Of a stretch of 64,000 nucleotides of DNA, positions 22,381 through 33,125 are shown one piece after another. This stretch comes from Earliella scabrosa (taxonomy: Eukaryota > Basidiomycota > Agaricomycetes > Polyporales > Polyporaceae). The notes beneath the pieces were generated by a model, which saw only the letters and a program-made list of their open reading frames with translations, did not search any database and was not told the origin of the DNA. Each line of letters opens with the position of its first letter. Position 1 is the first letter of the stretch. The translations under genes and the position numbers were made by a program. The stretch lies in NCBI GenBank assembly GCA_022605405.1, contig JABYQQ010000007.1, positions 1,302,001 through 1,366,000 of the forward strand, in the 5' to 3' direction.

Positions 22381-22727
22381 ATGCCTCTCCCCGCGCTCGT
22401 CGTCTCCCGTGCTCCCGTGAGTACAGCGCCACACTTGAGCCCCTTCTTGGACTGACCATGTTTGCCGTTTAATAGTCAATCATCCTCTTCAGCACGCTCG
22501 AGGCGGGCCTGGCTTTCTTCGTCTACTCGCAGTGGAAGAAGCCAAGGTAACTTCCCTCCACCTTTCGGCTCTCAGCTCGCGCTCACCTGTCTCGCAGTAT
22601 GATCGAGGGCCCGCTCCCCTCTGCGATCCCCAAGGGCTACATCGGTAGCTGGCGGTTTCAGAACCACGGCGCGCACCCCATCCACATCTCCGAAACCCTC
22701 AATCTCCGTTCCCACCACACCCACTAA
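22381..22727 (+). CDS. small one-pass membrane protein, unknown function
   Basis: Three exons give a 78-residue protein. Exon 1 encodes MPLPALVVSRAP and ends at GTGAGT. Exon 2 begins after TTTAATAG and encodes one hydrophobic segment (IILFSTLEAGLAFFVYSQW) followed by basic KKP. Exon 3 begins after TCTCGCAG with MIEGPLPSAIPKGYIGSW and ends at the TAA at 22725. The two introns have good consensus ends and both keep the frame, and a TATA-like box and CT-rich leader precede the gene, so this is probably real although small. The family was not recognised. A small ER or mitochondrial membrane protein would fit. Confidence 0.6.
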
Positions 22728-23049
22728 ACTCATGTGGGCCGGGGACTTCTCGCTCATCATTCCTGTCCTCAACGACGGCATAATCTGGGACTAGTAGGGG
22801 AGCTGGAGGAGGGGGAGGGCGGCGGTGCGCTCCATACACGCACGGGGTCCGCTGCCGCCAAGTATACTTCATAATCGCCGTCGAAGGGACAGAGAATGGG
22901 CGGAGGGGGTCGCAGCATCGGGATGCGCGTCGGGTACTGCACTTGATCGTTTGGACTGGGTCGCGCACGAAGAATCTCCTTTCGCTGTCTCTTGTACGCA
23001 ACACACCTATGTATCATTATCTCCGCACGAATCAACAGACATGAACTGA
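22728..23049. other. convergent intergenic region
   Basis: This 322-nt interval lies between the stop codons of the small membrane-protein gene and RRP1. No feature was seen. Confidence 0.5.
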
Positions 23050-24244
23050 CTAGCTGCCGTCCACGTCTGAACCGGGACTTCTCGTGTCTTCTTCTTCCTC
23101 GATGTTTGCCTTCCAGAACGCATAGAGCTTTCTCCGGTTGGCGTCTCGCGTCTCTGGCTCGCTTGCGACATCGAAGATTTGCTTCAGGACCAGCTTGCGC
23201 AAGGTGGCGCTGCTCAGTGCGCCCTCCTCTTTTGGTCGTGTTGTGCATGCGTTGCTCGCCAAGTGGGGATACGTGGGTGACGATAGCCGTGGTCGTTTCC
23301 TACTCGGAGGTTCTTCGGAGTCGTGTCGCGGGGCAAATGCCGTCAGCAGCGGATCGAACAATGCTGACTGTATACGCTGGTAGGTGACGGTGGTAGGTGT
23401 ACGGGCGGCGAGGGTGATGAAGGGAAGGAGGAGAGTCGAGAGAGGAGTCGGGAAGGGAGACTCCACGGGTGGTGAGCCCAGCGCTTTGTCTAGCTCTTCC
23501 AAGTAGATGTCCGCTAGGTGGTATGAGAGACTGGTAGGTACTCGCGGGTCGTCTGGGCTGGAGACGCAGGCTCAGGAGCAATATCAACACGGAAAAGCGA
23601 TGCTACTCACCACAAGGGACCACCATGGTCGGTCAGTATGGAGTTGTATTCCCTGCATGCATCATCGTCCCATCCGGCGCGCATGAGAAGCCTGAATGAG
23701 GCGTTGATGAAGCGGCGGACGAGCATGTAGTACTTGTCAATACTTTGGTCAGCAGGAGACCATCAGCCTATGGGGTTGACGACCTGTGGCGAAAGGACAC
23801 ACCGCAATCGGTCAATGGAGTTCCACTCCCTTACTGTTGACTCCCAGAATCCACGGAGGAACGCCAGTGACACGGTGATACTCGAGATGGCAAGGAGAAT
23901 GTCTGCAATCTCAGTTGCAAGGGCTTGCTGCACCAAAGGCTTGTCGGACATCCAGAAGCCTGCATACGACACGTTTCGGTAACCCCGGGAGCAGCGACTT
24001 CCATGCAGGATACGCACAGTAGAATATGCCCTTCCATAGCTTCGCTATCTCTGACTTCGGCAACGTCTCACGACCAGGATCCGACAGGAAGGCGGCAAGA
24101 CTTTTGATAGCTTTGTCTCTGGTCTTCTTGTCTTGTGACGCGTCAAGTTGTGGGACATCGCGAGGAGGTGGAAGAGAGCGTACCGGTTGACGCGAGATAT
24201 TTGCCCAACGGGGGACCAGCGGAAGACGAGGACTCGGAAGCCAT
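23050..24244 (-). CDS. RRP1: Ribosomal RNA processing protein 1 (RRP1/Nop52)
   Basis: RRP1/Nop52 is a nucleolar protein needed for processing of 27S pre-rRNA and 60S subunit maturation. Exon 1 starts at the ATG at 24244 (MASESSSSAGPPLGKYLAST) and ends at GTACGC. The spliced protein continues KKTRDKAIKSLAAFLSD, then LWKGIFYCFWMSDKPLVQQ, which is the family core. It then runs through FWESTVREWNSIDRLRLDKYYMLVRRF and YHLADIYLEELDKA. The intron before FWMSDKP splits the Cys codon (GTGCGT donor, GTATGCAG acceptor). The C-terminal half is Ser/Pro/Arg-rich with KRPRL, a likely nuclear signal. It ends with KLYAFWKANIEEEEDT and an acidic tail. The promoter is shared with GCP4. Confidence 0.92.
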
Positions 24245-24509
24245 GGTCTCAGTGTCGAATGAGCGTGATAGTTGTTCGGTAGCGAGTGCGTGTAGACCGT
24301 GATAGACAAGAACACAGAGCGTAGACTCGGAGCAGATTGTAACTGCTTTGAAAGTTTTTCCGCTCTTCTCGGAGACGCGACGGGATCTCGATCGCGTTGT
24401 ACGCGTCTCCTCCACCAACCTCTGGCACGCGTCGCATCGCGTCCAGCAAAGTCCACATCGCTCGTGCTCATCCAGCAGTCCCCTCCACGCTCATGCTCGG
24501 TTGTTCGAT
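24245..24509. promoter_or_regulatory. divergent promoter between RRP1 and GCP4
   Basis: Only 265 nt separate the two start codons, so both promoters must lie here. No TATA box was seen. Confidence 0.5.
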
Positions 24510-26924
24510 ATGATTGCAGAAGTACTGCTTGTCCTCGCTGGCCACACATCCTCCCTCTTCCCAACCGATCATACGGTGCACCCTGCCTTCTCGCCCCTAC
24601 TCCATCCAGGCGAAGAACAATGTCTTGAATCACTCGGACAAATTGCCCTGCGCTACCGCAAGATCAAGCATGCATGCACGACTCTAGCTCGGCCATCATC
24701 GCGCTACGTTTCCGCGCTCTGCGCGACCCTCAACCAGATCCTGAAGGATGAATACGAGGTGCTAGTGGTGGAGACTGAGGCGAAGGTCCTTCAGAGGGAT
24801 AGCAATCTGGTGGCAAGTGGGTCCTTTGTGCCGCTGTCTTCTCTACGCGCAATATTTGCGGAATGGGACGCGCCTCTCGCGTCCCTCGAAACCTTAGTCG
24901 AAGACTTGCAAGCCCATGAACATTGGAGTCCTGGACCACTCATCGACCTCCTCCTGACTCGGTCACAAACCGGCATCAACCGTGTCTCCGTTATATATGG
25001 CCGACTATCCGAAGCCGTACAACGCGTGTGGATAGCGCAACTGCAGGCTCTACTCATTCACGGTACGTTGTCCACAAACGACCCTCTCGCAAACAAGAAG
25101 TACGTCCTCCTGGATGGCGCCGTCCCATCCTGTGTCTCTACCCAATCTCGCGAATCCATCACATATGTCGGACGTGCGATCGGGACAGTCAAGGCAGCCA
25201 AATGGGAGAAGCAGTTTCCCCAAGAGCTCGCGAGGGAGCACATCAAGCTGTTGAACACTGTCCTCCCCCAGGACCGGTACACCTTCGACCGTGTCATCGC
25301 GGATATTCGTACCGCCGTGAGCGAGTGGTTGTGGCTGAACGTCCTAACTCACAAGGATGTCGATGATGCTGTGGAGTCACTGTACGTGCCCCTGTCTGCT
25401 ACTGACATCGGAAACACCTGACCTTTGCGTAGAGCGAACTACTTCTTGTTGCGGAACGGAGAATTCGCGCTGTCACTCATCCGCGAGGTTGAACGACTGA
25501 AGCTCTCGAGGCTTACCGGACGATCAGTCCCGAGCACGATGATCCGCGAACAAGACCTCCATCTCGCACTCCTCCGTGCGTCCTTGGGAACAACTGCACA
25601 ACAAGACCCCTCCCTGGCCCATCTTCATTTCCGTCTACCCGCGGGACCTATACGACCGCTCCTCCCTTCACTCGCTGGCGCAGCTGCGAAGGATCTATCG
25701 TCTTCCCTCTCTAGCCCAGCAGAGCCCACCACATTCGATGACCTCCTGTTCGGCACTCCTCTCGTTCTCACATATAGTGTTACATGGCCGCTCGACCTCT
25801 TCCTGCACGCTTCAGACCTGCAGATCTACGCCGTGCTATTCTCCTATCTTTCAGCGCTCCGCAAGACGCATACACGCATACACACCTGCTGGACGGCGTT
25901 GTCCAACGCGCAGCGTGCGAGGAGACGTTGGACTGGCTTGGGAGAAGGCGGCACGGCCGAGGACCTGGAGACGCGGAAGCAGCTCTTGAGGTGTGGTTGG
26001 GGCGTCGTACGAGAGATGAACTGGTTTCTGGACACCCTGCTGGGTTACGTCATGACGGACGTGGTGGACGTCGAGTTTAGGAGGCTAAAGGGCCTGCTCT
26101 CGAGACGTTCGTCCACTGGCGTTGGTCGTCAAATGACAGGTTCTGGTTCAGCCGTTGGATTGGGGACAGGCGGTGCAGATAGCGCAGCAGCAGGCCCTCC
26201 GGTCGCTGCGTCGAAGGTCTCTTCGACGTTTCTGCCTTCGCAGAGCACGGCGTCGAACCTATCATCGGGTACCCCTCCGCTGGACTTCACGACACTACGG
26301 AGCATGCACACTACCTACCTCGAGCGGCTACTCACGGGAAGCTTGCTTGCCAATCCGGCGCTGACGAACATCATCCGTATGATCTTGGAGGTCTGCGAGC
26401 GATTCGCAGCGCAGGTTGAGAGATGGGGCGGTGACGTATTGCCCGCGCTGCTTTTCGAGGGTAGTATCGCTACTCGGGAGAGCAAGGTCGGAGACATGGT
26501 TTCCGAACGGTACGCGATTGTCGGCGAGATTGACGAGGTAAGCCCCCCGTTACCTCCCGCTGCTCACGACATGCTCATTTGACAACAGACGCTGCACGCC
26601 CTGCTCGATGCATTCTACGAGCAGCTATCTCAATCGACCACGCTCCAGCCGTTCTCTGCCACCGCAGACGCGACCAAGTCTGTACTGTACAACGCGAGCG
26701 CAATGATGGGCAACACGACAGGGTTCGGCTTCCACACCTTTGTCCGCACGCGTCGCGGTAAGCGCCTGGAGGGGGACGAGGAGGTCCGCAGACACGTCGA
26801 GCGCCTTCTCCTCCGTCTAGACTTCAATGGACAGTTCTCCCATCCTCAGGTGCGAAGACGTGGTGCTCAAGAACCTGCCGATGCTGCGGAACAGGACATT
26901 CTCAAGCAAGGTGGCCTGGCGTAA
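24510..26924 (+). CDS. Gamma-tubulin complex component 4 (GCP4-like, Spc97/Spc98 family)
   Basis: GCP proteins build the gamma-tubulin ring that nucleates microtubules at spindle pole bodies. The ATG at 24510 opens MIAEVLLVLAGHTSSLF, which matches the GCP4 N-terminus. The N-terminal GRIP1 region includes LALRYRKI-like and YVSALCATLNQILKDEYEVLV helices. The middle shows LRAIFAEWDAPLASLETLVED and HGTLSTNDPLANKKY. An intron of about 50 nt lies between VESL and ANYFLLRNGEF, the GRIP2 start. The GRIP2 region contains LVLTYSVTWPLDLFLHASDLQIYAVLFSYL, typical of the family, and then LRCGWGVVREMNWFLDTLLGYVMTDVVD. A further intron (GTAAGCCC donor) precedes TLHALLDAFYEQL. The stop at 26922-26924 assumes no further intron; the last 25 residues are less certain. 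Small size and start favour GCP4 over GCP2/3. Confidence 0.9.
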
Positions 26925-27342
26925 GTGGTCCGGGCGCTTGGGACCGGGTGGTTTGAGTGCATGGACCAGCCGATTTTTTTGTTGTTACACATTTCTGGGC
27001 ATGAATTGGTCAAAAAGATGTGCGTCATCGCAACTGCCATCGCAATGCCCCGACCTCCTTGCATTCACACACCCATCGACAATCCCTAGTCGCTCAAAGG
27101 CCACGCTTTGTTGGAGCCAGTGGTCAAAGCTACCGGGCTTTTTCTACGACCACAGCTTTCTCTCCTTGCCTCGTTCCGTCTCCTTCACAACGTCATATAA
27201 GCGAACGAGGTCTTCAACCACCGCAAGCTCTTCCCCTCCTATACTCTTTCCTTGTCCTCCGTTGCCCGTTACAGACGATAGGTGCGCACGCAAATTTCTG
27301 GCTCAAACCGTGGCACTAACATACTTTACACAGCATCTTCTC
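26925..27342. other. intergenic region and 5' leader of LRR-like gene 1
   Basis: A TATAA box lies at 27196-27200. A probable leader intron runs from a GTGCGC donor near 27281 to TTACACAG ending at 27332, ten bases before the ATG at 27343. Nothing else was seen. Confidence 0.5.
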
Positions 27343-28794
27343 ATGAACGCATTCTGTCCTGTAATATGCCATGTCCTAGACGAGGACGAGCCTCACTCCT
27401 ACGGCTCACTAGAAACGGCCTTGAACGCCATTCGCACCAACGCCACCGAAGTTTGGAAACTGGAAGTTGCAGTGCGACGTCTTGAACCGACTCCGGAGGC
27501 CTTTCTTCTCGAACTACTTGACCATGTCCAGGATACAGTGCAGGAGCTCACTCTGAATGTGTTGCCTTCGGCTGCGATGGGCAGGCAGTGCCCAGTGTTC
27601 GCCCTTGCACCCGATCGCTTCCCTAAGCTCATGCATCTTAGCCTGGACGGTTTCTATCCCCTCGGACTGGACCGTGCGTTCTCGAACATTCGTATCCTGG
27701 AGCTGTCCAGCAACTTCAACGGAGGTACCAGGTTCCCTTTGGACCACTTCCTCGAGGCCATGGGTACGTGGACCGCGTTGCAAGAGCTACGCCTACACAA
27801 CTTCATGCGCGTCTTCACCGACGAGCCCCCTCCAAACCACTTCCGTCTGCCCGTCGCATTACCGCTTGCTCTGACGAACATCGTGGTGGAGGATACCCCG
27901 CAGGAGATCTACCACTTCCTCGCACACCTTCACCTTCCCTCCTACATCAACTTGCACATCATCGCGACCTCTGACAGCTTCCCGCTCGATGCCACCAAGC
28001 TCTTCACCGTGCTCACCCCTACCCCATATCCATCCCTAGAAGCCGCTGAAGATAGGCTCGATTTGCCAATCCTTAGGAAGGTGCGCGAAGTTACCGTCGA
28101 CTTCACCAACGTGCCAACCATTACTGGACGCACCGAGCGAGGGGAAACCATCACCTTCCAGCTACAGTCGCCGCCTCCGTTGATGAACAACCCGATGGGC
28201 TTGGGACACGTCGGCTTCCTCCGAGCTATTATACGACGCCTGCCCGAGCTCTTCACCACCGGCCGTAACATCCCCGCCAAGGAATTGGTCTCGAGCCTGA
28301 CCGTTATCGGAGAGACGGTGGCCATCAATTCTCACTTGTGGCTCCGCCCCTTGCGAGCGTACGAACGGCTCCAGAAGCTGCATGTGACGGACCTCTCGTC
28401 GGGCGATCCGATCGCGCTCTTCGACGCCCTCGCCGAGACGGCCCAGGATGCTCCCTACGTTGTCTGTCCGGGCCTGTACAGGGTGGACGTGAAGAAAGCC
28501 CTCGTCCGGCCGGGGACCGAGCAGCTCAAGAGGATAGCTCAAGTGCTGCGGAAGCGTCAGCAGGGAGGGTGTCCTATTCTCGATATGGCGCTCTCGCTGC
28601 GTGTTGCCTGCGACTGTCCATGGTCGCTCGAACAGGTCAGGGACCATGTCTGCAAATATCTCGAGCCTCAGTTCGCGCACACAAGCACCGTTGGGCTGGA
28701 GTTAGAGGTAGCCTACCGGAAGGACAATCAGTATACGAGATTTACCATAGAACGTGAACGCAGGCAAGCTCTGGCTGCTCAGCGCTACCAGTGA
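27343..28794 (+). CDS. LRR-like protein of the basidiomycete F-box-related family (copy 1)
   Basis: One uninterrupted exon of 483 residues, starting MNAFCPVICHVLDED. Regularly spaced leucine-rich segments suggest a solenoid: FPKLMHLSLDGF, NIRILELSSNF, WTALQELRLHNF, LTNIVVEDTP and YERLQKLHVTDLSSGD. No N-terminal F-box could be recognised. Proteins of this kind are numerous and variable in polypores and are often annotated as F-box-like. Two relatives lie nearby (29943-31274 and 36527-37912) and share the WTALQ/LRKLTV-type repeats and the VVEDLPSHI / VVEDTPQEI motif. A likely leader intron ends just before the ATG. The function is unknown; substrate selection for ubiquitination is only a guess from family resemblance. 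Confidence 0.8.
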   Translation: MNAFCPVICHVLDEDEPHSYGSLETALNAIRTNATEVWKLEVAVRRLEPTPEAFLLELLDHVQDTVQELTLNVLPSAAMGRQCPVFALAPDRFPKLMHLSLDGFYPLGLDRAFSNIRILELSSNFNGGTRFPLDHFLEAMGTWTALQELRLHNFMRVFTDEPPPNHFRLPVALPLALTNIVVEDTPQEIYHFLAHLHLPSYINLHIIATSDSFPLDATKLFTVLTPTPYPSLEAAEDRLDLPILRKVREVTVDFTNVPTITGRTERGETITFQLQSPPPLMNNPMGLGHVGFLRAIIRRLPELFTTGRNIPAKELVSSLTVIGETVAINSHLWLRPLRAYERLQKLHVTDLSSGDPIALFDALAETAQDAPYVVCPGLYRVDVKKALVRPGTEQLKRIAQVLRKRQQGGCPILDMALSLRVACDCPWSLEQVRDHVCKYLEPQFAHTSTVGLELEVAYRKDNQYTRFTIERERRQALAAQRYQ

Positions 28795-29305
28795 CGGCGT
28801 TCGGATGGGGCTGGTTCATCTGTAGAATACTGTAATACGTTGATATCGATCTTACATGACCGCTCGATTCTTATTTGTTTCCACTTTCTTCTGAAGATCA
28901 TCGTTGCTCGTCGGGTCGTCTCGCATTGTTGTGGCGTCGGCGCCTCGGCCTCGGCCGGCGGCGTGAGACTCGTGGCATCGGATGCAAGTGCCAGTGCAAT
29001 GTAAGTAGTAGTTCCATCTGTCGTCCAACAATCACAGAACGAGATCTACTACAAGACTCTGCTGACTTGCGTAATTCCTGGGACCTGATGTCTCATTGTG
29101 GGTGAGGCTTGCCGTTATATCGCAAGGACGACCTGATCCTATTACTAAGGCCTCAGGTCGAAGTTCAAGGCATACCCGAGTTCCCATCGGTCACCACAGT
29201 GCTCGACCGTATTGACTAGTCGCTTTCAACAGACAAATGCATGGGACTTCATTGCCGTGATTGCCAGTGACTTCAAAATAGGTGGCAGACCGAGCGAAAA
29301 CAATT

Positions 29306-29323
29306 GTATAGTATATACTATAC
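29306..29323. repeat. perfect 18-bp AT-rich palindrome
   Basis: GTATAGTATATACTATAC reads the same on both strands. It lies in a gene-free stretch, about 500 nt upstream of the TATA box of LRR-like gene 2. It could be a dimeric protein binding site or chance in AT-rich sequence. Confidence 0.8.
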
Positions 29324-29787
29324 TCCGAAGACGGAGCTTGGCAACAGTCTGCGCAACGATCCCAATCTCACGGACGTTTGGATCAAACCTGTACATCAAT
29401 ACGTCCATGCCGGATGTGAACTGGGCGTCGCACCGAGTGACCCGTACTTTTCCCCCATTTTCTTCGACAATGGTCGGAAGGAGTGGCGGGTCCCGGCTTG
29501 ACTCGTCCACTGGAACATACGGTCGTCAATGTGAGTGCGCGTCCGGCCATCTATGTTTGTGGTCTCTGACGCTATTCAACTGAACCAATTGCCAGGTGGA
29601 GGTATCTGCGTTATTGCAGCGACCAGTGGCGGCTTCTCTGGTCCCGCCAAAGCAGCCGGCTATTCATGACAGCTGTCATCGGCTCACCCTTGTGCTTTGA
29701 ATGTGGTCGACCGCAGAACGCCTGCTTTCCCTCAACAGCAAAGCTGGGGAACCTAGTAAATGCCGCAAACGGCAGCATTTCGGGCGG

Positions 29788-29794
29788 TATATAA
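29788..29794 (+). promoter_or_regulatory. TATA box of LRR-like gene 2
   Basis: TATATAA in the context GGCGGTATATAAGG lies about 150 nt upstream of the ATG at 29943, with the probable leader intron between. Confidence 0.65.
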
Positions 29795-29942
29795 GGTCTC
29801 CGTCTGTGGTCCCTAGATGGCCCATACTCTCTCCCCCTTCTCTCTCACGTCGAAGGTACGGACAGCTTGTGGTATATTCCAAACGACTCACGAAACTCAC
29901 GTTCGCTGTCCTCGACTAGCACGAATCATCGTATAGTCCGGC

Positions 29943-31274
29943 ATGTCCGTTCCAATCACCCTCGTATCCCATCAAGCCCAGACGGGTCAAATCGTCGAGG
30001 TCCCATACGAAAATGTCCGACTGGCGCTCCGCAGTGTCCTACAGGGCGAGCAAGTTCTCGGGGTGATTGTCGGGCCGACCACGTCTCAGCACTTACGCTC
30101 TCCAGACTACATGGGACGCGAGAGCATCAACGCTGTCCTAGAGCTCTTGGAGGCGTGCGGCGACACCTTCACTAGTCTGACGCTCAGCGTTACTCATCGT
30201 CAGGGAGATCCGATCCCCTCCGGCTTTCCCGCTAACTTTCCCCGACTTCAATCGTTGTACATCGACGGGACGTTTGTGAACACCCTCAACTCGAGGACCC
30301 TGACTCACATCCACCTGCGCAACTGCACAACTCCCAATGTTTACTCCTGCGACGACTTCGTCCGTGCGTTGATATCTTGGCGCCACACCCTGAAGCATTT
30401 GGAGATCGAGAGCTACCTCGCCGCTGTCCGTATCAATCCCGGAGACGAATATGCCCTCGACGAACCCATCAATCTCCGATCGCTCGAAACCTTGAAGTTG
30501 ACGGATGCCGCTGTCGGGGTTCGCGTCCTCCTCCACCTCGTGTCCGTTCCGTCGACAGCCAAAGTGGAGTTGGTCGTACTCACCGACGCCTGTCCGACAG
30601 ACGCGAGCACAGTCCTTCGCGTCCTTCCAACCTTCGACCCCGAGGACATCGACCCCGAGCCCCAGTCGGTGAACTTGCCGATGCTCAGCGCGATGTCCCA
30701 CCTGAAGATCGAGGTCGACGTCCGTTTCAAGGTCACCGGACAGAGCGCCCACACCGGGGACTTCAGTCTCGAGTTACGCATCAACGGTCACTTCTTGGAG
30801 CACCATAGCCCCCTTTTATCCTCCACAATGTACTACCTCCCTTCCATCTTCCCGTCGACGTCTTCTTTGAAGGACCTCACCGTTCGTGGGGACGCCCACG
30901 CGATCAATCAGCCCACCTGGACCCGGGCGCTGCAGGCGTGCAGGGAGCTCCGGAAGCTCACGGTGGAAGACACCCATGTCGGGAACCTCAGTCCTCTGTT
31001 CGGCGCGCTCGAGTCTGAAAAACTCGTCTCCGGCTTGGAGACGCTCGAGATCAAGGGAGCGGAGTACACGCCGCAGTTCGCGAGCACAGTGAAGCATACC
31101 GTCGGAAAGAGGTTGGCATCGAGCGTTCCTTTGGTCGATCTTGCTCTGCACCTCCACACCTCTATGTGGTTTCCGATGTCCGAAGCTAGTCGCAAGCAAA
31201 CCGCAGCTAACTTGGAGAACGAGCTCTGCGTGCTCACCGAGTGCTCCCTTACTCCGTCCCCGATTGATCTGTAG
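29943..31274 (+). CDS. LRR-like protein of the basidiomycete F-box-related family (copy 2)
   Basis: A single exon of 443 residues starting MSVPITLVSHQAQTG. Repeating leucine-rich units are visible: FPRLQSLYIDG, LTHIHLRNCTT, TLKHLEIESY, NLRSLETLKLTD, TSSLKDLTVRGD, CRELRKLTVEDT and VSGLETLEIKGAEY. The protein aligns in outline with 27343-28794 and 36527-37912 (same length class, same repeat rhythm, same single-exon coding region with an apparent leader intron). Divergence among the three is high. No F-box, signal peptide or membrane segment was seen. Function unknown. Confidence 0.8.
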   Translation: MSVPITLVSHQAQTGQIVEVPYENVRLALRSVLQGEQVLGVIVGPTTSQHLRSPDYMGRESINAVLELLEACGDTFTSLTLSVTHRQGDPIPSGFPANFPRLQSLYIDGTFVNTLNSRTLTHIHLRNCTTPNVYSCDDFVRALISWRHTLKHLEIESYLAAVRINPGDEYALDEPINLRSLETLKLTDAAVGVRVLLHLVSVPSTAKVELVVLTDACPTDASTVLRVLPTFDPEDIDPEPQSVNLPMLSAMSHLKIEVDVRFKVTGQSAHTGDFSLELRINGHFLEHHSPLLSSTMYYLPSIFPSTSSLKDLTVRGDAHAINQPTWTRALQACRELRKLTVEDTHVGNLSPLFGALESEKLVSGLETLEIKGAEYTPQFASTVKHTVGKRLASSVPLVDLALHLHTSMWFPMSEASRKQTAANLENELCVLTECSLTPSPIDL

Positions 31275-31615
31275 GATGTTCGTATCGGCCAGGGCGAACG
31301 ATGTGTATTAATATGAGTGGCTGTACTAGTGGTGGTTAGGAGTGTGTTCTCGTATCCGATTATATGACAATTCGATTGAGCTAGAAACGGCGGCAAACAC
31401 TATCGAGTGCGATTCTGATCAACAGGACCGCCTGGAGGGGAAAACTCGGTAGTTATCCCCAAGATTCGCGTCCCTACACATCACTGTGACGGACGCGTAG
31501 CAAATCGAGACCCAGCGGTAGAGCGGCTCTGCAGCGCCTCGTCGATGATTCTGATACACGGTGGTTAACGCCAAGGTTCGGGATTGGGAGCGCGCCTAAC
31601 TTAGAAAATGAGAAC
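31275..31615. other. convergent intergenic region
   Basis: This is the 3' flank shared by LRR-like gene 2 (+) and the unknown gene on the minus strand. No feature was seen. Confidence 0.5.
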
Positions 31616-32735
31616 TCACACCCGGATCTCCGCCATCTCCTTCCAAAACTCCTCTGGACTGGCGAACCTCTCATTCCGGACGTCGTCTTCAATGTCGAGC
31701 GAGGCCTCGACGATCGGCATGTACTTCTCCTTCGGGTCTTCGTACCAGCCAAGCGCTTGGAGGATGTCCGCGACCGCCTCGAAGTCCTCGTGCCCCTCGT
31801 CCGAAGCGTGGTCAATCCCTTCCGGAAGGCGAGGGATCGACGAGGGGTGCGGGTTTCCCAACCCTGCGTTCATCAGCGCTTTGGTGATTGTCTCTTCGGA
31901 TGCGGCATCCTCTGAGACGGGCTCCTCTCCGTGCGGCGACCGATCTGGTAGACGAAGCAGGCCGCCCGAAGGTCAGCTTCACGATGCCACAAACCGCCGT
32001 GCCCCCGGCAAGAATGCAAGAAGAAAGAGCGCAAGACGCACGACTCACGTTCAGGCTTCTCCTTCATCTCCTCGCGCAGCTCCGCATACCGCGCGTCGTC
32101 CTCCTGGAGCACGTGCTCGAGCGCCTCGCTCTCCGCCTCGTCCAGCCTAAACGCGTCCTCGTTGTCGTACGTGCCCTCGGGCATGAACCGCACCCGGACC
32201 CACATCTCGCTCGCCGTCCAGAGGTACGCCCGCGCGCTCGGAAACGGCCGCGTCGGCCGCACCGCGCGCCGCCCGCGCGGGTGGGCCGTGTTCGGGAAGA
32301 TGGGCACGACCATGTCCGACGTCATCACGCGCTCGCGGTCGTCCGGGCACGGCGCGGTGCCGACGAGGAGGACGATGAAGGGTGTGGTTTGCGAGTGCTT
32401 CGAGTCGGTGTATGCTGTGCCGGCCGGCTATATGGGCGTCGCGGTGTGATGTCAGTCCATGTGCGGTGATGTGATGCGTCCGGGGGAGTCGGGAGTGCTC
32501 GTGGGGGTGTGATACGCGAGGGTGCCGGTGTACTCACCAGGTCCAGATAGACGAGGTACTTCTTTGTGGACATCGCTCGGGCTCGCGCGACGTACGGCGA
32601 GCTCTCGGGGAGACCCAAGTCCTGAACCATTGCCACGGGGTCCATGCGCACGGTCGCGAAGCGGCTCGGACAGGGGATGTGGGTCACTTCGCTCTCCGAG
32701 TGCATGTCGTCGAACCATTCCGAGTTGAGATCCAT
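31616..32735 (-). CDS. hypothetical protein, acidic, unknown function
   Basis: Not recognised. The start ATG at 32735 gives MDLNSEWFDDMHSESEV and the exon ends YLVYLDL before a GTGAGT donor. The second exon begins after CCATATAG with PAGTAYTDSKHS and contains VMTSDMVVPIFPNTAHP, AYLWTASEMWVRVRFMP and a charged helix DEAESEALEHVLQEDDARYAELREEMKEKPE. After another intron the last exon runs from EEPVSEDAASEETI to DVRNERFASPEEFWKEMAEIRV. The spliced protein is about 310 residues, rich in Asp and Glu at the C-terminal half, with no membrane segment. Two clean introns and steady codon use argue for a real gene. Confidence 0.7.
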
Positions 32736-33125
32736 CCTGGAGCAGACACGAACGCGAGATGGAGGACAGAGTTGGGACGGAAGAAGGACTTCAGACGGTC
32801 ATTCTAACAGGGGCTTCGAGGGCCTTCGCGACCTAGGAGGATCAGGTCCCAGGGCCCCAGGAACATTGCGGCTCGGAGGCTGAGGCGCTCGCGGATGAAC
32901 CTATCCTCGGGCCTGTGCCCGTTCATTTACGCCACGGCGGTTTCAGAGCATCACAAGCCGTGTCATTAGTGAGTACAAGTAGCCCAAGGAGTAAAAGATA
33001 TACATCGCAGCAGCGCAATTGACAGAATAAAGATACCTCGTCGTCAGCGTAAGTCGTCGCAGGTCATTAGGTGGATATCAACAGCGAACGTTCGAACCAT
33101 CGGTATCAGTCAGCAACAGCCAATG
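32736..33125. other. intergenic region
   Basis: This 390-nt interval lies between two minus-strand genes. It holds the promoter of the 31616-32735 gene and the 3' flank of the NIPA gene. No TATA box or repeat was recognised. Confidence 0.5.

Larger units (their letters stand above)
28795..29942. other. intergenic region between LRR-like genes 1 and 2
   Basis: No supported gene. It contains a perfect 18-bp palindrome (29306-29323), a TATATAA box (29788-29794) and a probable leader intron of the next gene (GTACGG donor after CGTCGAAG, acceptor CGACTAG). Confidence 0.5.

Noticed and set aside
31888..32469. 193-codon plus-strand open frame
   Set aside because: It lies opposite the coding exons of the minus-strand unknown gene and has an Arg/Leu-rich shadow composition.
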